Below, piece after piece: positions 53,745-62,543 of a stretch of DNA of 64,000 bases (positions are counted from its first letter, which is position 1; each line of letters begins with the position of its first letter). A program made the translations under genes and the position numbers. Source of the DNA: Calditrichia bacterium (GTDB lineage: Bacteria; Calditrichota; Calditrichia; RBG-13-44-9; J075); the NCBI GenBank assembly GCA_020635015.1, contig JACKAP010000012.1, forward strand, positions 62,001 through 126,000, in the 5' to 3' direction. The notes under the pieces were generated by a model. That model was not told the DNA's origin. It saw nothing but the letters and a program-made list of their open reading frames with translations, and made no database searches.

Positions 53745-54239
53745 TTGCCCGACATCAAACCACCATCTTCCCCCGCGGACGCGCCGGCACCAACATCCCG
53801 ACCGCCGATCCGCAAGTGGGATATTTTCCGGGTCTTCCTGCGCAGCTTCTTTATGCAGTCGGTATGGAACTACCGCAGCTTGATCTCGGTCGGCTTCGGG
53901 ATCTGCCTGATCCCGGTGCTGAAGCGCCTCTATAGCGACACCGAATCCCGCCAGGCGTTTCTCAACCGCCATCTGAAATATTTCAACGCCCATCCCTACA
54001 TGGCATCCTATGCCCTGGGGGTATCGATCCACCTGGAAGAAGCCCTGGCCTCCGGCAATGCCGAAGCCGGTCCCAAATTGGAACGGATGAAGTCGCTGCT
54101 GGTCAGCATCCTCGGCGCGGTGGGCGACCGGCTGTTCTGGTCGACCATCAAACCCTACTCGCTGATCATCGGGATGATGCTGCTTTTCCCCTGGAAAATC
54201 CCGCCTGGCAGTTGGCAGCGCTGGCGGGCACCTTCCTGA
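53745..54239 (+). CDS. PTS mannose-family EIID, N-terminal fragment (frameshifted)
   Basis: EIID partner of the permease: FRVFLRSFFMQSVWNYRSLISVGFGICLIPVLKRLY, NRHLKYFNAHPYMASYALGVSIHLEEAL and GAVGDRLFWSTIKP are family blocks. The start is a TTG at 53745 with a Pro-rich leader; an ATG at about 53852 would cut into the conserved block. The frame is lost between the CCCC run (54188-54191) and the AAAA run (54195-54198). Confidence 0.85.
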   Translation: MPDIKPPSSPADAPAPTSRPPIRKWDIFRVFLRSFFMQSVWNYRSLISVGFGICLIPVLKRLYSDTESRQAFLNRHLKYFNAHPYMASYALGVSIHLEEALASGNAEAGPKLERMKSLLVSILGAVGDRLFWSTIKPYSLIIGMMLLFPWKIPPGSWQRWRAPS

Positions 54240-54556
54240 TCTACAACCTGCCGCACCTTTATCTGCGCTATAACGGCATCTGGGAAGGGTACACCTACGG
54301 GTTGGAAGTACATAAATGCCTGGATGAACAGCGCTTTCAAAAGCTGGAGAAAGTGTATTTATTTTCCGGCAGCTTCGCCTTTTTATTGTTTTTGGCGCTT
54401 TTAATTGCTAAAATATTTGCGGAGAGCCTACTTTCGGCAGCGATGATGGGCGGTGCCGCCGTTCTGGCATTGATCATTTACCGGGCCACGAAAAATTTTT
54501 ACTTTACAATTATCATAACTTTAGTTATTAGTATACTGATGGGCTTCATCTTTTAA
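54212..54556 (+). CDS. PTS mannose-family EIID, C-terminal fragment
   Basis: It continues EIID in another frame: AWQLAALAGTFLIYNLPHLYLRYNGIWEGYTYG, then two transmembrane helices (LFSGSFAFLLFLALLIAKIF, ILGFIF end). One inserted base at C4 or A4 upstream makes a single EIID of about 270 aa. HPr follows 29 bases later. Confidence 0.83.
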   Translation: MAALAGTFLIYNLPHLYLRYNGIWEGYTYGLEVHKCLDEQRFQKLEKVYLFSGSFAFLLFLALLIAKIFAESLLSAAMMGGAAVLALIIYRATKNFYFTIIITLVISILMGFIF

Positions 54557-54585
54557 AACACAACCCTGACAACAGGGAAATAGCG

Positions 54586-54852
54586 ATGCTCAGAAAGACC
54601 TTTCAAATCAAGAATAAATACGGCTTGCATGCCCGCCCGGCGGCGATGCTGGTAAAAACCACCGGCAAATTCAAATCGACCATCGAAATCAGCAAAGATG
54701 GGCTGATCGCCAACGGCAAGAGCATCATGGGACTGATGACGCTGGTGGCGGAAGTGGGCAGCCAGATCGAAGTGAATGTCGATGGTGAGGATGAACAGGC
54801 GGCCATGGAGGCGATTGAAGATCTCATCGAAAATAATTTTTATGAAGACTAA
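54586..54852 (+). CDS. ptsH: Phosphocarrier protein HPr
   Basis: 88 aa. The active-site H15 lies in YGLHARPAA, and S46 in GKSIMGLM is the HPr-kinase regulatory site form. It carries phosphate from EI to EIIA. No hprK is visible in the window. It sits between EIID and EI, so the general and sugar-specific PTS parts are encoded together. Confidence 0.95.
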   Translation: MLRKTFQIKNKYGLHARPAAMLVKTTGKFKSTIEISKDGLIANGKSIMGLMTLVAEVGSQIEVNVDGEDEQAAMEAIEDLIENNFYED

Positions 54853-54911
54853 ATGAACGGGTGGCAGATATCACGCCATCCCGGACCTTAAGACCTGGAA
54901 AAGAACGTTTT

Positions 54912-56696
54912 ATGAAGAAACCGAAGGGGGATCCGGCATTGCCCGACGAAGTGGTTCTTGAAGGGGTCGCGGCCTCTTCAGGCATGATCGTGGGTCCCTG
55001 TTTCCTCTATCTGGAGCCGTTCTGGCAACCGGAACCCCGGGTGATTCCCGAAGGGGAAGTTGCCGGCCAGATAGTGCTTTTCCAGCAGTCGGTCGATAAA
55101 GCCCGCCAAGAGTTAACCCATTCCTTTCAAAATACCCTCGAACAACTGGGAAAAGACGTCGCCGAAATCCTGGAAATGCAGATCGCCTTCCTGGAGGACC
55201 GGATCTTTCTTCAGGAGGTCGAGGACACAATCGAAAAAAAACACTACGACGCCGCTTATGCCACCTTCCTGATCTTCCGCCAGAAAAAAGAATATTTCCT
55301 GCAAATGAGCAACGAGTATTTCCGCGAGCGGGCCTTTGATATCCAGCACCTCAAGGAAATGATCATCAAGAATATTCTTGGAAGAGGCACGAACATCGCT
55401 GTTTCCCTGAGCAAGCCGGCGATCGTCATTGCCAACACCTTGAGTCCCAGTGATACGGTGCAGTTGTTCCGCCAGCATGTATTGGGAATGGCGACCAACA
55501 AGGGCGGCAAGACCTCCCATACCGCGATCGTGGCTCGGTCCCTCGGCGTGCCGGCGGTGGTGGGATTGAAGAAGATCACCGAGGTGGTCAAGACCGGCGA
55601 CATCATCGTACTCGACGGCAACGAAGGCCGGGTGATCCTGAATCCCACTGCAGAGACCATCGCCCGCTATAAAGAGCAGCAGCGCATTTTCTCCACCCGG
55701 GAGGAACGCCTCCTGAAAGAGAGCGCCTACGAAACCCGCACCAAAGACGGCAAGCGTATCCATGTGCAGGCCAACATCGAATTCGAGCACGAAGTGCAGC
55801 AATTGCTGAAGGTGGGGGCGGACGGGGTGGGGCTGTTTCGCACCGAAGGCCTCTTTATGAAGAGCGCCGACCTCCCCTCGGAGGCGGAACAGGCGACCAT
55901 CTACAGCAATATTGCCCGCCAGGTGTATCCCAACAAGGTGGTGATCCGCACCCTGGACATCGGGGGCGACAAGATGGTGGCGGGACTGATCAACACCAAA
56001 GAAGAAAATCCATTCCTGGGATGGAGGGCGATCCGCTTCTGGCTGGATCATAAGACCGGTTTCCTGGCCCAGTTGAAGGCGATCCTGCAGGCCAACACCC
56101 GGGGTAATGTGCAGATCCTGCTGCCGATGATCAGCGGCCTGGGCGAAATTTTCCAGGTGCGGGAGTTATTGGAAGAGGCCCGGGAGACCCTGCGAAAAGA
56201 AGGCAAACCCTTTGGAGAATCGATCGATCTCGGCATCATGATCGAAATTCCCTCGGTGGTGGTGATGGCGGATATCCTGGCCCGGGAAGTGGACTTTTTC
56301 AGCATCGGCACCAACGACCTGGTGCAGTACACCCTGGCGGTGGACCGCGGTAACGAAAAGGTGGCCAACCTCTACTCCCATTTTCATCCGGCGGTGCTGC
56401 GCATGGTCAAGATGACCATCGATGCCGGGCGTCAGGCCAACATCCCGGTGGGGATGTGCGGGGAAATGGCCGGCGATCCGCTGGCGGTGCCGATCTTACT
56501 GGCGATGGGTTTCGAAAATCTCAGCGCCTCCCATGCGGTCATCCCGGAAATCAAAAATATTATCCGCGAACTGTCCCTGTCAGACTGCAGGGCGTTATAC
56601 GAGCAGATCTGCCGGATCAACATCACCAGCGAGGTCATCCGGGTAGTACGGGACTTTTATCGTGAGCATTTCCCGGAATTGCCGGAGGAGGAGTGA
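54912..56696 (+). CDS. ptsI: Phosphoenolpyruvate-protein phosphotransferase (enzyme I)
   Basis: 594 aa from the ATG at 54912 (a GTG at 54861 would add 17 residues). N-terminal HPr-binding domain (VLEGVAASSGMIVGPCFLY), active-site H203 in GGKTSHTAIVARSLGVPAVVG, and a C-terminal PEP-binding barrel (GLFRTEGLFM, DIGGDKMV, GTNDLVQYTLAVDRGNEKVA, GMCGEMAGDP with the catalytic Cys). It transfers phosphate from PEP to HPr. Confidence 0.95.
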   Translation: MKKPKGDPALPDEVVLEGVAASSGMIVGPCFLYLEPFWQPEPRVIPEGEVAGQIVLFQQSVDKARQELTHSFQNTLEQLGKDVAEILEMQIAFLEDRIFLQEVEDTIEKKHYDAAYATFLIFRQKKEYFLQMSNEYFRERAFDIQHLKEMIIKNILGRGTNIAVSLSKPAIVIANTLSPSDTVQLFRQHVLGMATNKGGKTSHTAIVARSLGVPAVVGLKKITEVVKTGDIIVLDGNEGRVILNPTAETIARYKEQQRIFSTREERLLKESAYETRTKDGKRIHVQANIEFEHEVQQLLKVGADGVGLFRTEGLFMKSADLPSEAEQATIYSNIARQVYPNKVVIRTLDIGGDKMVAGLINTKEENPFLGWRAIRFWLDHKTGFLAQLKAILQANTRGNVQILLPMISGLGEIFQVRELLEEARETLRKEGKPFGESIDLGIMIEIPSVVVMADILAREVDFFSIGTNDLVQYTLAVDRGNEKVANLYSHFHPAVLRMVKMTIDAGRQANIPVGMCGEMAGDPLAVPILLAMGFENLSASHAVIPEIKNIIRELSLSDCRALYEQICRINITSEVIRVVRDFYREHFPELPEEE

Positions 56697-56704
56697 AGAT
56701 GAAC

Positions 56705-56816
56705 TTCGTGAATGGGTGAATGAGATGAAGGGTGAATGGGTTGATGAGATTCTGGAATATAGATCAGTCTTAACCCATTCACTCATATACCCATTCACCC
56801 ATTCACCCATTCACAA
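56705..56816. repeat. GAATGGGTGAATGAG-word inverted element
   Basis: Left arm GAATGGGTGAATGAGATGAA, then GAATGGGTTGATGAG; right arm CCATTCACTCATATACCC and CCATTCACCCATTCACCC. Same family as at 6690. Confidence 0.8.
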
Positions 56817-56870
56817 ATTACGCAAAAAATTTAATTTATAACAAATAACTACATAACCGAAAGGACAGCC

Positions 56871-57914
56871 ATGTTCGACTACGATCGCTCCAATTTCATC
56901 TCGTTCTTAAACAGTTTTCCAGAACAAATCCAGCGCAGTCAGGAACTAATGGCAAATCTGACATTCGATCTTGACGTTGCCGGGTTGCAGAATATCGTAT
57001 TGTCCGGTATGGGCGGTTCGGGTATTTCCGGCGACCTGCTTCTGGGATATACCGCCGATGAGATTACGTTGCCAACCTTTATCAACCGCGACTATACCAT
57101 TCCCGGCTTCGTGAATGAACACACTCTTTTTGTTGCCGTCAGCTATTCCGGCGACACCGAAGAGACCTTGAGCGCGATGGCTCAGGCTGCAGAACGTTCC
57201 GCGCGGCTGGTGGGAATCTCTTCCGGCGGGAAAGTCGAACAATATTGTCAACAGCACCATATCCCTCATATCAAAATTCCCGGCGGCTTTCCTCCCCGCC
57301 AGGCCCTGGGCTACCTGTTTTTCCCGGCGCTGTTTTTGTTCGAGAAACTCGGCCTGATCTCCTCCAAAACCGCAGAAGTTGCGGAAACCCGGGAGCTGCT
57401 TCAGGAGTTGATCGATCGCTACAGCCCGGTCACCAGCTACGGCAACAACCTGGCGCATCATATTGCCCAAAGCGTCTACCACGCCATCCCGGTGGTGTAT
57501 ACCGGGGCGCCCTTTCTGCAGCCGGTGACGGTGCGCTGGCGCAATCAGTTCAATGAGAATTCCAAATCGATGGCCTTCAGCAATGTCTTCCCGGAACTCA
57601 ATCACAATGAGATCATGGGCTGGGAGGGCCTCAAAGAGGTTAACAAGCATTTCCGGGTGATCCTGCTGCGCGATCCGGAGGAGAGCCCCCGGGTGAAGCA
57701 GCGCATTAACATCACCAAGGAAATTCTCAAGAACCGGCAGATTCTCTTCGGAGAGGTCTTTGCGGAAGGGCAATCGCGCCTGGCGCGGCTGTTCTCGCTG
57801 ATCAGCGCCGGCGACTGGGCCAGCTACTACTGGGCGATGCTGAATGAGAAAGATCCGATCACCATCGACAGCATCGATTTGCTGAAAGACAGACTCAGCA
57901 AGGCGGATGTCTAA
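56871..57914 (+). CDS. Bifunctional phosphoglucose/phosphomannose isomerase (SIS domain)
   Basis: 347 aa. The tandem SIS fold has SGMGGSGISGDLL (residues about 44-56), VAVSYSGDTEETLSAM and the C-terminal bact-PGI domain (WRNQFNENSKSMAFSNVFPELNHNEIMGW, with catalytic Glu and His). It interconverts glucose-6-P/fructose-6-P and mannose-6-P/fructose-6-P. Placement after the mannose-type PTS genes suggests it channels imported hexose phosphates into glycolysis. Confidence 0.88.
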   Translation: MFDYDRSNFISFLNSFPEQIQRSQELMANLTFDLDVAGLQNIVLSGMGGSGISGDLLLGYTADEITLPTFINRDYTIPGFVNEHTLFVAVSYSGDTEETLSAMAQAAERSARLVGISSGGKVEQYCQQHHIPHIKIPGGFPPRQALGYLFFPALFLFEKLGLISSKTAEVAETRELLQELIDRYSPVTSYGNNLAHHIAQSVYHAIPVVYTGAPFLQPVTVRWRNQFNENSKSMAFSNVFPELNHNEIMGWEGLKEVNKHFRVILLRDPEESPRVKQRINITKEILKNRQILFGEVFAEGQSRLARLFSLISAGDWASYYWAMLNEKDPITIDSIDLLKDRLSKADV

Positions 57915-57927
57915 TAGGCAAAAAACC

Positions 57928-58024
57928 GGAGGTGGATGGGGACCGGTGTCTTCCCCGGCCTTCAAAGCCGCGTGCAACCGTCAAAAGCCGGTTGGGTGGG
58001 TTCGACTCCCACGCACCTCCGCCA
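57928..58024 (+). tRNA. selC: tRNA-Sec, anticodon TCA
   Basis: 97 bases including CCA. Acceptor GGAGGTG pairs with CACCTCC. Anticodon arm CGGC-CTTCAAA-GCCG gives anticodon TCA. A long variable arm and the T-loop GGGTTCGACTCCC follow, then discriminator G and encoded CCA. The shape matches selenocysteine tRNA. It lies 14 bases after the isomerase gene. It implies that the cell makes selenoproteins; none was recognised in the window. Confidence 0.93.
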
Positions 58025-58137
58025 TTTTATATGACGTACAAAAACTCCTTGTAATCAATGCAGTTAGAATGGGAAAAATCTTTCCCGGGTCGTTGGGAAA
58101 TTTCGATAACCGCTGCATTTGATTGGGGAGTTTTTTT

Positions 58138-58165
58138 TTGACTTAATCGATTGTTTCTATATAAA
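58138..58165 (+). promoter_or_regulatory. Promoter upstream of the TonB receptor gene
   Basis: TTGACT (58138-58143), a 16-bp spacer and TATAAA (58160-58165), about 160 bases before the start codon. The rest of 58025-58323 shows no gene. Confidence 0.6.
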
Positions 58166-58323
58166 CTTAAAGGGTGATGTCGATTTTTTGGTACCTTTTT
58201 TGTTGAGGACCGGGTAAGCCGGCCGATAATAAGAGGAAGATGGGTCGGCTGTTTTGTGGGATCTAGTCAATCTTCATCAAAAATCGTAACCTGTACCGCC
58301 GTTGATCCGGCCTGGGAGTTTGG

Positions 58324-60225
58324 ATGTTCATGTTTCGCTGTTTGATCGGGTTATGGCTCTGGATGGTCTGCCTGTTGCCGCTGGCCGCCCAGGAGATGAT
58401 CATCGAGGGTAAGGTGCGCGATGCCAACACCCACCGCGAAATCCCCGGCGTCAACATCTATATCCGCGAACTGGATATCGGCACCGTATCCAATGCCGCC
58501 GGCCGGTTTCAGTTGCGAGTGATCCGCCCCGAGCCGGCCATGCTGGTGACCTTTCAACATGTCGCGTATGACACCCTGGAACTGATGATCGAGGAAGTGC
58601 TCGCCGCAGGCAATGTGAATCTGCAGGAGCGGGTAATTTCGATCCCGGTGGTGGAAAGCGAAAGCATCGAGGATCAACTGGAAATTGCCCAGGACCTGCC
58701 CCAGACCGTCTCAGTGCTGGATGCGCGGATCTTCGACTTGAACGGTTATATCGACGCCGGCGATCTGCTGCGCACCGACCACAGCATCCAGGTCGATGAA
58801 GCGCTGAGCGGCCGGAAAACCGTTTCCATCCGCGGCGGCAACCCCGATGAAGTGATCGTGCTCTACAACGGCATCAAGATGAACAGCACCCTGGACAATG
58901 TCTTCGACATTTCGCTGATCGACCTGGCCGATGTGGAGCGGGTAGAGGTGATCAAAGGCAGCAACACCGCCCTCTACGGCCCGGAAGGCTTTTCCGGGGT
59001 GGTCAACGTGGTGCCGCGAGCGCAGCAGGATTACAACATCCGCTTCCAGCAGCGTTTCGGCTCCTACGATTCCGGCAACTGGGGCCTGCATCTCTTCAAA
59101 GACATCGGCCGCCTCAACGCCGGCTACAGCATCAAGCGGGGCAGCGCCCGGCGCAGCTTCATCGACGAACCGCCGGGACGGCGAATCCTGGAGAACCGCT
59201 CCGAACATCATACCGCCAGCCTCTCCTACAACTTTTCCGAATACACCAACGGCGACCCGCGCTCCTCCCTGGGAATCATGTACAACCGCTCGGAGATCGA
59301 TTATGAGAACGAGCGCGACCGCGAGACCCTGGCCAACTTCAACCAGATGCTCTCCGCCCGCTTTACCGGCGACCTGTTCAATCTGCGCAACCTGGTCCTC
59401 TCCGGGGCCTACCAATGGCTCGATGAAAGCCAGTTCCTGCGTTTCTTTGACCTGCCCTCAGACTCCGGATTCCTCGACCGCAAGATCGCCAACAACTCCT
59501 GGCACTTCAACGCCAGCAAATCGCTGGCGCTGGACAATTTTGAGCTGCTGTTGGGCTACCAATACAAATATGCCGATCTTGATTTCCATGACGACCGGAT
59601 TTTCTTCACCACCCCGGCAACGCTTTTTGAGTCCTCCCGCCTGAACCGGCAAAATCACGGCCTGGTGTCGGTCGTCAAGCTGAAAATGCTTCCCCAGTCG
59701 AATTTTTTCCGGCGGGTTAATTTTGACCTGAGCATGCGCTACGATATCGTGGAAGATGAGCAGGTCGATTTTGAGACGCCGGACCAGAGCGGTCCCGGTA
59801 CTGTTTCCCAGGAAAATTCCTGGAAAGAGAGCATGGTGAAGCTTTCCACCCACGTCGCCGGCAGCAACGGCCGCTTTGCCTTCAGCAGTTTCATCAACCT
59901 GGGCAGCAATGTGAAATTTCCGACCCTGCTGCAGCAGATCAGCACCCGCGAGCTGCTCTCCTCCGATGTGCAGTTGCCCCATCTCCAGCCGGAACGGATC
60001 CGCAGCCTGGAAGTGGGCCTCAACCTCCTTCACCAGGTGGATGACGCCAGCCTCTACGGCTGGGAATTTGCCGGTAATGTGTTTCAAAACCGCTATCAAA
60101 ATAAATTCCGCAGCTATTACCTGCCCGGCACCCCAATTGCGGTATTCGACAACTTCAACGAAGCCACCCTCACCGGCTTCGAAGCCAAGCAGACCCTTTA
60201 TCTCTTCCGCAAAAAGCAACCCTGA
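58324..60225 (+). CDS. TonB-dependent outer-membrane receptor, main fragment (frameshifted)
   Basis: 633 aa. Signal peptide (FRCLIGLWLWMVCLLPLAAQ), CarboxypepD_reg-like domain (residues about 25-105, IEGKVRDANTHREIPGVNIYIRELDIGT), plug (about 125-240, SIRGGNPDEVIVLYNGIKMN, VEVIKGSNTALYGPEGFSGVVNV) and most of the barrel. It imports an unknown ligand using TonB energy. The frame is lost at an A5 run (60211-60215); one more A gives LFRKKATLSFATSRYWFSD and restores the last strands. Confidence 0.88.
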   Translation: MFMFRCLIGLWLWMVCLLPLAAQEMIIEGKVRDANTHREIPGVNIYIRELDIGTVSNAAGRFQLRVIRPEPAMLVTFQHVAYDTLELMIEEVLAAGNVNLQERVISIPVVESESIEDQLEIAQDLPQTVSVLDARIFDLNGYIDAGDLLRTDHSIQVDEALSGRKTVSIRGGNPDEVIVLYNGIKMNSTLDNVFDISLIDLADVERVEVIKGSNTALYGPEGFSGVVNVVPRAQQDYNIRFQQRFGSYDSGNWGLHLFKDIGRLNAGYSIKRGSARRSFIDEPPGRRILENRSEHHTASLSYNFSEYTNGDPRSSLGIMYNRSEIDYENERDRETLANFNQMLSARFTGDLFNLRNLVLSGAYQWLDESQFLRFFDLPSDSGFLDRKIANNSWHFNASKSLALDNFELLLGYQYKYADLDFHDDRIFFTTPATLFESSRLNRQNHGLVSVVKLKMLPQSNFFRRVNFDLSMRYDIVEDEQVDFETPDQSGPGTVSQENSWKESMVKLSTHVAGSNGRFAFSSFINLGSNVKFPTLLQQISTRELLSSDVQLPHLQPERIRSLEVGLNLLHQVDDASLYGWEFAGNVFQNRYQNKFRSYYLPGTPIAVFDNFNEATLTGFEAKQTLYLFRKKQP

Positions 60226-60578
60226 GCTTTGCCACCTCCCGCTATTGGTTCTCAGATCAGGCGACCTTTCCCTTCAAGCACGACCGCAAGTTCACCTTCA
60301 ATCTGCGGATCGATCAATCCGGCTATTCCTTCCAGTTGCATGCCTTCCGGGAAGGCCGGCAGATTGCCCAGATCCGCAATCTGAACGGGGGATATTCCGA
60401 AGTGGAGATCCCCAAATTCACCAACCTCGACCTCCACCTCAGCAAGTCCTTCGAGGTCAGCCGCCTCAAGCTGATCCTGAACGGCAGTCTGCGCAATATC
60501 CTCGATGACGACTTCGCCCTCACCGGCCTGGCCCTCCACGACCGCCGCTACTACCTGACGCTCGGAGTGCAATACTAG
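60216..60578 (+). CDS. TonB-dependent receptor, last barrel strands (out of frame)
   Basis: Continues the receptor: ATLSFATSRYWFSDQATFPFK, RKFTFNLRIDQSGYSF, EIPKFTNLDLHLSKSFEVSRLKLILNGSLRNILDDD and the terminal strand YYLTLGVQY ending in an aromatic residue, the barrel-assembly signal. The first internal ATG is at 60336. The full protein would be about 750 aa. Confidence 0.8.
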   Translation, partial: ATLSFATSRYWFSDQATFPFKHDRKFTFNLRIDQSGYSFQLHAFREGRQIAQIRNLNGGYSEVEIPKFTNLDLHLSKSFEVSRLKLILNGSLRNILDDDFALTGLALHDRRYYLTLGVQY

Positions 60579-60806
60579 CTCGCTAACGCTCGCGATGTTT
60601 GTTCGCTGCGCTCACGATATTTGCTCGCTGTCGCTCGCGATGTTTATCTGCTTCGCAGATGATATTTGCCTTCGGCGATATTGTTCGCTGCGCTCACGAT
60701 ATTTGCTCGCTGTCGCTCGCGATGTTTATCTGCTTCGCGATGTTTATCTGCTTCGCAGATGATATTTGCCTTCGGCGATGTTTGCTGGCTTCGCCAGCGT
60801 ATTCCA
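60579..60806. repeat. Mini-hairpin word block, inverted relative to the 38-bp array
   Basis: A mosaic of short self-complementary words: CTCGCTAACGCTCGC, TTCGCTGCGCTCACGA, GCTCGCTGTCGCTCGCGA, ATCTGCTTCGCAGAT, TTTGCCTTCGGCGAT and GCTGGCTTCGCCAGC. An about 87-base series of these is present twice (60600-60685 and 60686-60780). Two of the words are the complement of parts of the array that follows. Confidence 0.85.
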
Positions 60807-60851
60807 ATCAGGTGAGACTATAACACTTGGTTGAGGTACCGAGTGTTTTTA

Positions 60852-61560
60852 CGTGAGCGCAGCGAACAAATATCGCCGAAGGCAAACATCGTGAGCGCAG
60901 CGAACAAATATCGCCGAAGGCAAACATCGTGAGCGTAGCGAACAAATATCGCCGAAGGCAAACATCGTGAGCGCAGCGAACAAATATCGCCGAAGGCAAA
61001 CATCGTGAGCGCAGCGAACAAATATCGCCGAAGGCAAACATCGTGAGCGCAGCGAACAAATATCGCCGAAGGCAAACATCGTGAGCGCAGCGAACAAATA
61101 TCGCCGAAGGCAAACATCGTGAGCGCAGCGAACAAATATCGCCGAAGGCAAACATCGTGAGCGTAGCGAACAAATATCGCCGAAGGCAAACATCGTGAGC
61201 GCAGCGAACAAATATCGCCGAAGGCAAACATCGTGAGCGCAGCGAACAAATATCGCCGAAGGCAAACATCGTGAGCGCAGCGAACAAATATCGCCGAAGG
61301 CAAACATCGTGAGCGCAGCGAACAAATATCGCCGAAGGCAAACATCGTGAGCGCAGCGAACAAATATCGCCGAAGGCAAACATCGTGAGCGCAGCGAACA
61401 AATATCGCCGAAGGCAAACATCGTGAGCGCAGCGAACAAATATCGCCGAAGGCAAACATCGTGAGCGCAGCGAACAAATATCGCCGAAGGCAAACATCGT
61501 GAGCGCAGCGAACAAATATCGCCGAAGGCAAACATCGTGAGCGTAGCGAACAAATATCGA
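60852..61560. repeat. 38-bp tandem array, about 18.6 copies
   Basis: Each unit joins CGTGAGCGCAGCGAAC, AAATATCGCCGAAGG and CAAACAT without spacer. Copies are near-identical; a GAGCGCAGC to GAGCGTAGC change is seen in units 3, 9 and 19. Because 38 is not a multiple of 3, all three minus-strand frames stay open for more than 230 codons, but these are not genes. The array and the block at 60579 face each other around a unique centre (60807-60851). Confidence 0.95.
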
Positions 61561-61626
61561 AGATTAAAAAGATTGAAATAATCCCATCCTATTATTATAT
61601 ATTGACATGAACACGGAATATGATCG

Positions 61627-62526
61627 ATGAGTAAAAAATTAAACATAAGGGCGTATCCCCGGCATGCCGTCTGGGCATTGCTGGGATGTTTGCTTTGCTG
61701 GGGATTATCCTGCACGCAGAATCCCTTTGACGACCAGGCGGAAATTACCTCCAAGAACAAGGTCTCCGGTTTTATCGAGCTGGAAGGGGTTCAGGATGCC
61801 CGGAATGTCTATGCCTGGCTGGATATTTTCGAGCTTGGCGACTTCAGTGATGCCCGGGGGTATTTTCAACTGGAATTGCCTCCGCCGGAACAGCAGCCCC
61901 AGGGCGGCTATACCGGCCAGGTGAATCTTTACTTTTACAGCGCCAATTACAAGATCGACTCCACCAGCCTGATCATTCGCCGGGGAGAATTTCTCTTTCC
62001 CCAGGGCTTAACCGATGAAACCGGCCAGCTTCGCAATCCGGTGATTTTGGAAAAATTACTCGACGTTACGGTGACGCTCGATCCGGCAACCTTTTCCGCC
62101 GACGACAGCGCGCCGGTGGAGATCTTCGTCAGCTTATGCGCGAAGCAGCATCCGGTGGAGGTGCTGACCACCGAGACCAACGATCGGGAAATTGCGGTTT
62201 TTCTGGCTGAACGGGTGGATACCAGCGATGGCGGGTTTATCCCGATCAATGCCGACGCCTACCGGGAAGTGTACCGCCTGGTGGAAAATGAGACCGAGGT
62301 GTGGGAGAGTTTTTTTGTACCGACGCAGACCCGGCTGCCGGCAGGCGAATACCGCATGCTCCCCTATATCTGGGTGCGCCAGCGGGGACTGCCGCGCCGG
62401 CTGGTCGAAAGCCTGAATATCCCCTATGAACGTTTCAGCCCGAACTATGGGAATTTACCCTTTCAACGCCATGGCGACGGTTTTTTTGTGACCACGCCGG
62501 AGGATTCGACGGTGAATGTATATTGA
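61627..62526 (+). CDS. Hypothetical lipoprotein
   Basis: 299 aa. Signal peptide with lipobox G-L-S-C (AVWALLGCLLCWGLSC). An Ig-like CarboxypepD_reg-type segment follows (NKVSGFIELEGVQDARNVYAWLDIFELGDFSDARGYFQLELP), then a beta-rich part of unknown fold. No family recognised. The coding end overlaps the nitroreductase region, so they are probably in one operon. Confidence 0.7.
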   Translation: MSKKLNIRAYPRHAVWALLGCLLCWGLSCTQNPFDDQAEITSKNKVSGFIELEGVQDARNVYAWLDIFELGDFSDARGYFQLELPPPEQQPQGGYTGQVNLYFYSANYKIDSTSLIIRRGEFLFPQGLTDETGQLRNPVILEKLLDVTVTLDPATFSADDSAPVEIFVSLCAKQHPVEVLTTETNDREIAVFLAERVDTSDGGFIPINADAYREVYRLVENETEVWESFFVPTQTRLPAGEYRMLPYIWVRQRGLPRRLVESLNIPYERFSPNYGNLPFQRHGDGFFVTTPEDSTVNVY

Positions 62527-62543
62527 TGAGAGGAGAGAGATTA

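Noticed and set aside
60852..61560. Possible CRISPR array
   Set aside because: The 38-bp units follow each other directly with no spacers, and no cas genes are near. It is a simple tandem array.
60808..61760. Long minus-strand ORFs of more than 230 codons over the array
   Set aside because: They arise because the 38-bp unit has no stop in any minus-strand frame. The translations are pure repeats with no start context.
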